From: Runella sp. MFBS21
Lineage (GTDB): Bacteria; Bacteroidota; Bacteroidia; Cytophagales; Spirosomataceae
Assembly: GCF_029433105.1 (NCBI RefSeq)
Contig: NZ_JARNTW010000012.1
Coordinates: forward strand, 62,001-126,000
Reading direction: 5' to 3'
DNA length: 64,000 nt
Shown: positions 54,104-61,372 of the stretch, in pieces
How positions within the stretch are numbered: the first letter of the stretch is position 1
Layout: every line of letters begins with the position of its first letter
Translations under genes and position numbers: made by a program
Notes under the pieces: generated by a model
The model's input: only the letters and a program-made list of their open reading frames with translations
The model's database searches: none
Told to the model about the DNA's origin: nothing

Positions 54104-54141
54104 AAGCACTGAGAGTGGCACTAGCGCTACTCTCAGTGCTT
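54104..54141. terminator. Perfect 13-bp hairpin upstream of the AddB-like gene
   Basis: aagcactgagagt (54104-54116) and complement (54129-54141), 12-base loop with a further ggc/gct partial pairing, 32 bases before ATG 54174. It has no T run on the plus strand but ttattttgg follows on the minus strand. It may be a structured leader or a relic terminator. Confidence 0.4.
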
Positions 54142-54173
54142 GTCAAATTACATTCTTCTTATATTCTAAGAGC

Positions 54174-57152
54174 ATGCTTGAAACTTTTCTAGAAAAATCG
54201 GCAAAATACATTTTTAATCAATTCCAAGATACCCAAGCCTTAGCCAATGTGACGGTAGTTGTACCCACAAGAAGAGCCGCTTATTTCTTCAAAAGGGCCT
54301 TAGGGCAATGTGCTGATAAGCCTTTTTTATCGCCTGAGGTGACTTCTATCGACGATTTTGTTACTTCCAAATGCGGCCTCGAAATCGCCGACAATGTAAG
54401 TCTGCTATTTGATTTGTATGATATTTTTAAGCAAGTCGATAAAAACATTACGTTTGAACGCTACCTCCAATGGGGAAGTATGCTATTACGAGATTTTGAT
54501 GCCATAGACCAATATCTGGTTGATACCGACTACCTATTCAATTATATCACCGAAGCCAAGGCACTAGAACGTTGGCAGATAGATTGGCCTAAAAGCAACG
54601 TTCCGGTCAATTCAGAACGTATCAAGGCTTATTTTGAGCTTTTCTCTAATTTAAAGGAAGTTTATCAACAGTTTAGTCAAAGTCTGCAAGCCAAAAAGCA
54701 AGTGTATCGAGGCCTAGCTTATCGTCAGTTAGCCGAAAATGCCTTTGATTTACTCCTCAATGACGAGCAACCCCGCCCCCACCCTACTCTGCCCGACCAT
54801 TACTTTGTAGGACTAGCAACGCTTAGTAATGCCCAAGAGAAAATTATAAAAACACTCATCACTGCCAAACGAGCGGAGATTTTGTGGGATACGGACTTCT
54901 ACTACATGCGTGATAACCCTTACATTGAGGGCGGAAAAGCACTCCGTAAATACCACGATTCAGCATGGACAGGCGCTTGGAAATGGACAGAAAATTATTT
55001 ACAAGATTCAACCAAAGATATAAGAATATATGCCGTGCCTAATGCTTCCATGCAGGCCAAAGTTGCCGGCGAGCTCTATAAAGAATGGTGCAACGACGAA
55101 CAAGGCGGCACCGAAAATCGCCCAGTTGCAATCGTACTAGCCGATGAAAATATACTTGTTCCGATGCTCAATGGTCTAGATGAACAAGTGTCAGATTTGA
55201 ATGTGACTATGGGACTTACCCTTCGCAATTCGTTGCTTTTTACCCTTGTTGATTCGTTGTTTGAATTGCAATTCACGATTGCTGAATTCAAATCTAAAGA
55301 CGGGCGGAATATTAAAATCCCTAAATACAACCACCGCACCATTCAAAAGGTATTGAATCACCCTTTTATCCGTAGGTATGAACACCTGACGCTTCAAAAC
55401 CGCGACACCTCTCAGCCTACTATCATTCAAAAAACAATCAGAGAGATACAAAAACAAAATTTCGTATTTCTTGACCCGTCTCAATTACTTGAGTGGAGCG
55501 AAAATCATATACTTTTTAAAGTTTTGTTTACCCGCTGGGACGACAATCCTCATACGGTCATTCAGGCTTTCTACGACCTTATTGATTTGCTTAGAGAAGT
55601 GTATAAAGATACCCAAAATGCCATCGAAACCGAGTATTTGTATTTGTTTTATACACTCATCAAACAACTAGAAACTACCCTTACCCATAGCCGCGCCGAA
55701 AAACTGACCTTGCGTACTTTTAAAGCTTTTTTGTATGAGCTTATTCGTCAAACTCGCATCCCTTTCAGTGGCGAGCCAGTCAGCCCTCTACAAATCATGG
55801 GCATGCTCGAAACCCAAGCACTAGATTTCGAAAAGCTGATTATTTTGTCGATGAATGAGGGCGTCTTTCCCGCCTCAAAACGCCAAAACTCCCTCATTCC
55901 TTGGGACATAGCCAAAGAAGCCGGCCTGCCTATCTATAGCGACCAAGATGCCATCATGTCATATCATTTTTATCGACTACTCCAGCGTGCACAGGAAGTG
56001 CATTTGGTTTATGTTACGGATACCAATACTTATAATGGAGGTGAAAAAAGTCGGTTTATTATGCAACTTGAATATGAGCTAATTCCCGCCACAAAAGGCA
56101 AAATTCAGCTTCGAGAACACACCGTTTTATTCCAAGAAGAAGGTCAGTTCGCCCCCTCTTCCGCACAACTACTTCCGCCTATTTCGCTTTCGGTCAATGA
56201 CTGGACCGTCCCCAAAACACCTGAGACTTTGGCATTTTTGATAGAGATTCTCCAACGTGACGGCCTCTATGCCACTCATCTCAATCAGTATTTAAAGTGT
56301 TCGTTACAATATTATTTCAGTCGAGTTGCTGGCGTATCTGAAGACGAAGACATAGATGAACGCATGGGAGCCGCAGATTTTGGTTCGTGGATACACAAAG
56401 TCCTCGAACGAATCGACATCGAGTATGTAATTGAAGAGAAGCATTTTGAAGATGAAGACATAACTCAGATTTTAAAAGATGAGTTTACCAAAGAGTTCGG
56501 GGGCTTTGATGCAGAATCAGGCATCAATCGGCTGCTTTATCAGGTTGCCGAGCAAACGGTCATCGATTTTTTACGTGAACAACGTACCCAAAATCAAGAT
56601 TTGAAAGTGCTCTCTACCGAACAAAAACTTACGGCGTCGTTCCCAATTGTATATAGTGAGGGAGTCATTGATTTAAAAATCGCTGGCAAAATCGACCGCG
56701 TTGAGCTATTAAACCGTACAATTCGAGTAGCCGATTATAAAACAGGCAAAATAGAGCAGCTGCCCAAAGTAACTCCTGAAAAGCTACATGACATTATGAA
56801 TCTGGGAACCAATTCCAACTATGAAAAAATCAGGCAATTGTGGATTTATCAATACCTAATCTATAAACAAATGCTTCACCAGCAAGGTCTCAAATTCCGC
56901 AATCAAGATTTCTCTTTAGAAGATTATGAAGTGACTTCTGGGTTTTATTCTTTGCGCAATATCAAAAGAGGATTTATCGAAAATCCTCTTGAATTTGAAA
57001 CCAATGACCCCGAAAGTTATGTAGCCTATTCTGAACAATACTTGACTGCTTTTATTACAGAAAAGCTTTTGAATATAGACGAGCCTTTTCAGAAAACCCA
57101 ACACTTGGTCGCGTGTCAATATTGTGATTATCGCCAAATCTGCGGACGTTAA
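54174..57152 (+). CDS. AddB-like PD-(D/E)XK nuclease with probable 4Fe-4S staple
   Basis: A 992-aa double-strand-break repair nuclease/helicase-like protein. The N-terminus has a degenerate helicase motif (VTVVVPTRRAAYFFKRAL); the middle resembles inactivated UvrD-type domains (ILSMNEGVFP, SYHFYRLLQRA). The C-terminal RecB-family nuclease has GSWIHKVLERI, D841 (KIDRVE) and D854-Y-K856 (VADYKTGK). C709 (YLKCSLQYYF) with C981, C984 and C990 (CQYCDYRQICG) match the iron-sulfur staple of AddB. It would pair with an AddA/UvrD-type subunit, which is not in the window. Confidence 0.85.
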   Translation: MLETFLEKSAKYIFNQFQDTQALANVTVVVPTRRAAYFFKRALGQCADKPFLSPEVTSIDDFVTSKCGLEIADNVSLLFDLYDIFKQVDKNITFERYLQWGSMLLRDFDAIDQYLVDTDYLFNYITEAKALERWQIDWPKSNVPVNSERIKAYFELFSNLKEVYQQFSQSLQAKKQVYRGLAYRQLAENAFDLLLNDEQPRPHPTLPDHYFVGLATLSNAQEKIIKTLITAKRAEILWDTDFYYMRDNPYIEGGKALRKYHDSAWTGAWKWTENYLQDSTKDIRIYAVPNASMQAKVAGELYKEWCNDEQGGTENRPVAIVLADENILVPMLNGLDEQVSDLNVTMGLTLRNSLLFTLVDSLFELQFTIAEFKSKDGRNIKIPKYNHRTIQKVLNHPFIRRYEHLTLQNRDTSQPTIIQKTIREIQKQNFVFLDPSQLLEWSENHILFKVLFTRWDDNPHTVIQAFYDLIDLLREVYKDTQNAIETEYLYLFYTLIKQLETTLTHSRAEKLTLRTFKAFLYELIRQTRIPFSGEPVSPLQIMGMLETQALDFEKLIILSMNEGVFPASKRQNSLIPWDIAKEAGLPIYSDQDAIMSYHFYRLLQRAQEVHLVYVTDTNTYNGGEKSRFIMQLEYELIPATKGKIQLREHTVLFQEEGQFAPSSAQLLPPISLSVNDWTVPKTPETLAFLIEILQRDGLYATHLNQYLKCSLQYYFSRVAGVSEDEDIDERMGAADFGSWIHKVLERIDIEYVIEEKHFEDEDITQILKDEFTKEFGGFDAESGINRLLYQVAEQTVIDFLREQRTQNQDLKVLSTEQKLTASFPIVYSEGVIDLKIAGKIDRVELLNRTIRVADYKTGKIEQLPKVTPEKLHDIMNLGTNSNYEKIRQLWIYQYLIYKQMLHQQGLKFRNQDFSLEDYEVTSGFYSLRNIKRGFIENPLEFETNDPESYVAYSEQYLTAFITEKLLNIDEPFQKTQHLVACQYCDYRQICGR

Positions 57153-57156
57153 GCTT

Positions 57157-57513
57157 TCAAGCAGCCTCTTGAAGGGCTTCCAGCACTTTGACACGTCGCC
57201 TCGACACAGGCACTTTAAATCCATCAGTAAGTTTGAAGATTCGATTTTTGCAAGGAACTACGTACAACAGATTGATCATGCAACCTCGGCTCACCCTCAA
57301 AAATGGCGTAGGTAATACGTTTTCGAAAAGTTTTAGGGTTTTTGAAATCAAAATGCGTTTACCATTTTTGAGAACAACCCATGTATAGTTGCGTTCTCCT
57401 TCTAGTCTTACGATTTCTTGTAAAGGTACAAAGACTTTATAGGAATTCATGGGCAACCTTATTCCAACAACTCCATTGGAGGTTTCAATTAATAAGAGCG
57501 TTTTCATAAACAA
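57157..57513 (-). CDS. Stand-alone LytTR DNA-binding regulator
   Basis: A 118-aa protein consisting only of a LytTR domain: VPLQEIVRLEGERNYTWVVLKNG, ISKTLKLFE, FLRVSRGCMINL, and PVSRRRVKVLE. No receiver domain or membrane segment, so its input signal must come from elsewhere. Its C-terminus reaches to 4 bases of the convergent nuclease stop. Start ATG 57513 or ATG 57507 (MKTLLLIE). Confidence 0.88.
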   Translation of the reverse strand: MFMKTLLLIETSNGVVGIRLPMNSYKVFVPLQEIVRLEGERNYTWVVLKNGKRILISKTLKLFENVLPTPFLRVSRGCMINLLYVVPCKNRIFKLTDGFKVPVSRRRVKVLEALQEAA

Positions 57514-57646
57514 ATGGAGGGGGTTAAAGTGTCATTGCAAAATTGCGACTCCCCCCTCTGCCAATCAACGGGAAAATTCCCACTATGCCGTCCGTATTTT
57601 CCCCGTATTTATTCCAAATGCTATGTCAAATTACTAAATTTACCTC

Positions 57647-58171
57647 ATGTTTGCCATTGTAGATATTGAAACCACCGGTGGAGCTTATGCCACCAGTCGC
57701 ATTACAGAGATTGCGGTTGTTCGCCATGATGGCCATGCCGTTATTGATTCTTTTCAAACATTAGTCAATCCTCAGTGCTGGATTCCGGGCTTCATTACAC
57801 AGCTAACAGGCATCAACAACCATATGGTGAAAGATGCACCTACTTTTGAAGAAATTGCGCCAGAAATAAGTCGAATCACTCGCCATGCTACCTTCGTGGC
57901 GCACAATGTCACGTTTGATTATGGTTTTATAAAAAGAGAATACCAGCGTATCGACGAATATTACGACCGAGATACTCTCTGTACTGTGCGTCTTAGTAAA
58001 AAGATTTTTCCCGGTTATAAATCATACAGTTTGGGCAACATCTGTCGTGATTTAGCGATTCCTCATACCCAGCAACATCGCGCGATGGGTGATGCCTCAG
58101 CCACTGTTAAGCTTTTTGAGCTTTTGCTCCGAAATGATCACAAGGGCCTACTAAAAGACTATTGGCAGTAG
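57647..58171 (+). CDS. DnaQ-like DEDDh 3'-5' exonuclease
   Basis: A 174-aa exonuclease of the DNA polymerase III epsilon family. ExoI DIETTG (D7, E9), ExoII HNVTFDYGF (Asp), ExoIII HRAMGDA (His, Asp). There is no C-terminal polymerase-binding extension or GIY-YIG domain, so it is a short stand-alone proofreading or repair nuclease, consistent with the nearby AddB-like gene. Confidence 0.92.
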   Translation: MFAIVDIETTGGAYATSRITEIAVVRHDGHAVIDSFQTLVNPQCWIPGFITQLTGINNHMVKDAPTFEEIAPEISRITRHATFVAHNVTFDYGFIKREYQRIDEYYDRDTLCTVRLSKKIFPGYKSYSLGNICRDLAIPHTQQHRAMGDASATVKLFELLLRNDHKGLLKDYWQ

Positions 58172-58247
58172 TTTACTGTATTCGTAAAATAAAATTAATA
58201 TATTACTATACCCACAATCTACTACCTTGCAAGTGGGTTCACATCTA

Positions 58248-58285
58248 AAAGATAAGTAAATTTAGCGGGCTTATCGCTTATCTTT
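58248..58285 (+). promoter_or_regulatory. Hairpin in the leader of the 212-aa membrane protein gene
   Basis: aaagataag (58248-58256) and complement (58277-58285), loop 20, ending 19 bases before ATG 58305. It could mask the ribosome-binding region. Confidence 0.35.
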
Positions 58286-58304
58286 ACATAAACCAACGTT
58301 ATAT

Positions 58305-58943
58305 ATGCTCTCCAAATACTTTAAAATCAATTATCTTATTATATTAATTGTTATTTTGCTCGTAGAAATTGTTTTTAGTTTTTCGCTCAAAGAATATATC
58401 CTAAATGACAAATTCCTCTATAACTCCTTTGCGGAGCAAATGACGATGGAGGAGGTCGAAAATGCCGTTACGAGTGTTAAGGAGAGCTTTTGGTTATTAT
58501 TATTAAGCGCAGTGCTGAAAGTCATTGCCGAAATTTTTTTGATTACTCTTGCTATTAACCTAGGCACTTTACTATTTGAATACCAAATCACCTTCAAACA
58601 GATTTTTGGAGCAGTTACCAAGGCCTACATCATCTTTGCAATCACTCGTGTAGTATTGATGGGTATTTATGCTTATGAGGGAGTATCCAGTCTTGAAGAC
58701 CTCAACTACATTCCCAAGCTCTCTCTATTTGAGCTATTTGATACCCAATCTCTTCCTAATTGGGCAGTATTTCCCTTACAAATTGCAAACTTACCCCAAT
58801 TGTTTTTTATATTACTAACGGCTCTAGCATTGAATCAAATCCGTCAATATGGGTTTGCCAAATGGCTTCTTGTGGTCTTAGGCACTTACGGAACAGGGCT
58901 AGTGATTTGGACTATATTGGTGACGTTTTTAGTAATTCTTTAG
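58305..58943 (+). CDS. Polytopic membrane protein of unknown function, upstream of peptide-export locus
   Basis: A 212-aa protein with about five hydrophobic helices (8-28, 60-80, 88-118 region, 155-172, 185-210), beginning MLSKYFKINYLIILI. No family recognised beyond a general Yip1-like appearance. It lies 106 bases upstream of the double-glycine peptide gene on the same strand. Small membrane proteins in this position are often immunity or accessory proteins of bacteriocin loci; that is inference from location only. Confidence 0.7.
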   Translation: MLSKYFKINYLIILIVILLVEIVFSFSLKEYILNDKFLYNSFAEQMTMEEVENAVTSVKESFWLLLLSAVLKVIAEIFLITLAINLGTLLFEYQITFKQIFGAVTKAYIIFAITRVVLMGIYAYEGVSSLEDLNYIPKLSLFELFDTQSLPNWAVFPLQIANLPQLFFILLTALALNQIRQYGFAKWLLVVLGTYGTGLVIWTILVTFLVIL

Positions 58944-58966
58944 TTTTATTATTGACCTAATAATTT

Positions 58967-58974
58967 TACCTTTG
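58967..58974 (+). promoter_or_regulatory. Predicted -7 box of the peptide precursor gene
   Basis: TACCTTTG, a perfect TAnnTTTG match, 24 bases after the preceding stop and 75 bases before the precursor ATG. A leader of about 69 bases would result. No certain -33 element. Confidence 0.55.
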
Positions 58975-59049
58975 TTTTTATTACATAATCCTTTAGGTGT
59001 CTGCCGAAAAACCTGCAACGAGTAGGCTGTTATTTTTCCAATTCAACTT

Positions 59050-59220
59050 ATGAAACTTCTCTCATTCGAACGAATGGCCAAGATTGAAGGGGGTACTTGT
59101 TTCTATGCTAATCAGGTACTTACCTTAGCAGTGACACTTGGCAATCCTGTTTTGTTGAAGTTTGCTCAGAATCTTATCGCAAGATATTGCGGTGGAAGCG
59201 ACGGAGACAATTACGGTTAG
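59050..59220 (+). CDS. Double-glycine leader peptide precursor (bacteriocin-like)
   Basis: A 56-aa ORF. Residues 1-15 (MKLLSFERMAKIEGG) form a classic double-glycine leader: amphipathic FERMAKIE followed by G14-G15. Cleavage there would release a 41-aa peptide beginning TCFYANQ, with a hydrophobic middle (VLTLAVTLGNPVLL), two Cys (17 and 47) able to form a disulfide, and a Gly/Asp-rich end (CGGSDGDNYG). The next gene encodes an ABC exporter with the C39 peptidase that cleaves such leaders. No modification enzyme lies between them, so the product is probably unmodified apart from a disulfide. It could be a bacteriocin or a signalling peptide. Confidence 0.82.
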   Translation: MKLLSFERMAKIEGGTCFYANQVLTLAVTLGNPVLLKFAQNLIARYCGGSDGDNYG

Positions 59221-59239
59221 AATTATTCCCACATCCCTG

Positions 59240-59270
59240 ATCCAGTTTATTCTAAAAAGATAAACTGGAT
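59240..59270 (+). terminator. Hairpin terminator/attenuator between precursor and exporter genes
   Basis: Perfect 11-bp stem atccagtttat (59240-59250) / ataaactggat (59260-59270), 9-base loop, followed by ttttc and then tttttt. It ends only 12 bases before the transporter ATG, so most transcripts should stop after the peptide gene with some readthrough to the exporter. Confidence 0.8.
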
Positions 59271-59282
59271 TTTTCATTTTTT

Positions 59283-61370
59283 ATGAATTATCAATCTTTT
59301 CATCTGACTCAGCGCGAAGAGTCTGACTGTGGTGCGGTTTGCTTGTTGTCAGTTTTACGCTCTTTTGGTGGCAATACTACCCTTACTAAAATTCGAAACT
59401 GGAGTGGCACTTCCTCTACCGGAACTACCTTATTAGGTCTTTTTCAAGCTTCAAAAAAACTAGGACTTGAAGCCCAAGGATTTGAAACCGACATTGCTCA
59501 TCTCAAGCAACTTTCCTCTCCTGCGATACTACACATTCTAAAAAGCGGACATCTACTTCATTTTGTAGTATGCTATGGATATGATAGCATTCGAGACACA
59601 TTTATCGTTAGTGACCCTGGTGAATCACAGATAAGCTATATCTCTGCACATGAGTTGGATACCCTATGGCAATCCAAGACTCTTTTACTTTTACGCGCTA
59701 CAGAAAGTGTTCTGAATGAAAAAACTCCAAACAATTATTGGACAAAACTTCAATGGCTTTACAGATTTGCCGCACAAGATCTCAATTCACTTTTAATGGC
59801 TTTTGTATTGGGGGTAGTCATTTCGGGGCTAGGATTGTCGGTGGCCATTTTCTCTCAAAAACTAGTCGATTACATCTTACCTTCAAAAGACTTATTTAAA
59901 CTAAGCGTTGGAGCAGGTTTACTACTATTTTTGCTCTTAATACGAGCTTTGTTTACTTATTTGAGACAGCTTCTTTTACTACGCCAAACCAAGTACTTTA
60001 ACGTCCGCATCATCGAATATTTCTATTCTACTCTTTTAGGACTTCCTAAGTCTTTTTTTGATACCCGAAAAACAGGCGACTTGATTGCCCGTCTCAACGA
60101 CACAAGTCGCATTCAGCAAACCATTTCCAACCTCTTCGCCAACTTAGCCCTCGAATTTGTAGTAATTTTAGTCAATGTCCTTGTCTTGTTCAACTACCAT
60201 ACTTCTGTAGGTATATTGCCAATTGCTTGGCTGCCGTTGTTTGGGTGGATAGTATACCTATTCAACCACAAGCTTATTGATAACCAAAGAAAAACAATGG
60301 TAACATACGCTTCAAATGAGAGTCATTATATAGATACCATTCAAGGAATTGGCACTATTAAAGTAGGTAATCGAGAAACTCACTTTGCTAGCCTTACCAA
60401 AAATGTCTACCTATTGTTTCAGGAAGCTAGATTTCAACTGGGACTGGTATCCAATCGATTCAATATTAGCTCTCAAGTGGCAAGTACTTTGTTTATTGTC
60501 GGAATCATTTGGTATAGCTCGTGGCTTGTAGTACAAGGTAGCCTGTCTGTAGGGTCGGTGATGGCTATTACCCAAATGATCAGCATGATAATGGCCTCAG
60601 CTGCTAGTGTGGCTCTAATCAATATTCAATTACAAGAAGCGCAAGTAGCCCTAGAGCGAATGCAGGAGTTTACCACTTTGCCTAGTGAAGCAGCACTGTT
60701 TGGGGGTGATTTGGAGATTAGTACCTTCGAGCAATTGCGGATAGAAAAACTTAATTTTAGATTTACTGGCCGCCCTCTTCTGCTTGATTCTTTTGATATG
60801 ACCCTCAAAAAGGGTGAAATAATAGGAATTTTGGGAGAAAGTGGTGGTGGTAAAAGTACTTTATTACAGATTTTACAAGGGTTTTATAACCCTGAGAGCG
60901 GACTTATTAAAGTTAATGATATCAACTTCGAGTCGCTTTCGTTGCCTCACTGGCGAGGTTTGGTAGGAGTGGTACCTCAGCAGGTTAAACTTTTCAATGG
61001 TTCACTTTTTGAGAATATTTTGCTCGACACCCCTACCGAAGAAAATACTGAGAAGCTCATTGAGTTTTTTGAAATCCATGGTTTGACTGAGTATTTTGAA
61101 AAATTCCCATACGGCTTCAACACTATATTGGGAGAAACCGGTGTTAATATTTCAGGGGGTCAAGCCCAATTGGTAGCTTTGGCGCGGGCCCTCTACCCTC
61201 GGCCACAGTTACTGCTGCTCGACGAAGCCACCGCATCTATGGATAATCAAATGGAACAAGCTGTGCTGGATTTGTTGGTGCGTTTAAAATCTAGCATGGG
61301 CGTCATTTTAGTAACCCATAGGGTCGAATCTGCTCGTATCGCCGACCGCCTCTATCGTATTAGGGCGTAA
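59283..61370 (+). CDS. Peptidase-containing ABC transporter (C39 domain, PCAT)
   Basis: A 695-aa exporter that removes a double-glycine leader and pumps out the peptide. N-terminal C39 peptidase (1-135) with QREESDCGAVCL (catalytic C16), H93 (LLHFVVCYG) and D111 (VSDPGES). Six transmembrane helices lie at about 160-450. The ATPase has Walker A GESGGGKST (518-526), signature ISGGQAQ (S624-G-G-Q627), Walker B LLLLDEA and switch VTHR. All catalytic residues are present. HlyD/MFP and outer-membrane partners are not adjacent. Convergent with the next gene, 2 bases apart. Confidence 0.95.
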   Translation: MNYQSFHLTQREESDCGAVCLLSVLRSFGGNTTLTKIRNWSGTSSTGTTLLGLFQASKKLGLEAQGFETDIAHLKQLSSPAILHILKSGHLLHFVVCYGYDSIRDTFIVSDPGESQISYISAHELDTLWQSKTLLLLRATESVLNEKTPNNYWTKLQWLYRFAAQDLNSLLMAFVLGVVISGLGLSVAIFSQKLVDYILPSKDLFKLSVGAGLLLFLLLIRALFTYLRQLLLLRQTKYFNVRIIEYFYSTLLGLPKSFFDTRKTGDLIARLNDTSRIQQTISNLFANLALEFVVILVNVLVLFNYHTSVGILPIAWLPLFGWIVYLFNHKLIDNQRKTMVTYASNESHYIDTIQGIGTIKVGNRETHFASLTKNVYLLFQEARFQLGLVSNRFNISSQVASTLFIVGIIWYSSWLVVQGSLSVGSVMAITQMISMIMASAASVALINIQLQEAQVALERMQEFTTLPSEAALFGGDLEISTFEQLRIEKLNFRFTGRPLLLDSFDMTLKKGEIIGILGESGGGKSTLLQILQGFYNPESGLIKVNDINFESLSLPHWRGLVGVVPQQVKLFNGSLFENILLDTPTEENTEKLIEFFEIHGLTEYFEKFPYGFNTILGETGVNISGGQAQLVALARALYPRPQLLLLDEATASMDNQMEQAVLDLLVRLKSSMGVILVTHRVESARIADRLYRIRA

Positions 61371-61372
61371 TG

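Noticed and set aside
59050-61370. Lanthipeptide or other enzyme-modified peptide locus
   Set aside because: No LanM, radical SAM, YcaO or graspetide ligase gene is seen between 54 and 64 kb. The transglutaminase-like lipoprotein is extracytoplasmic and on the opposite strand.
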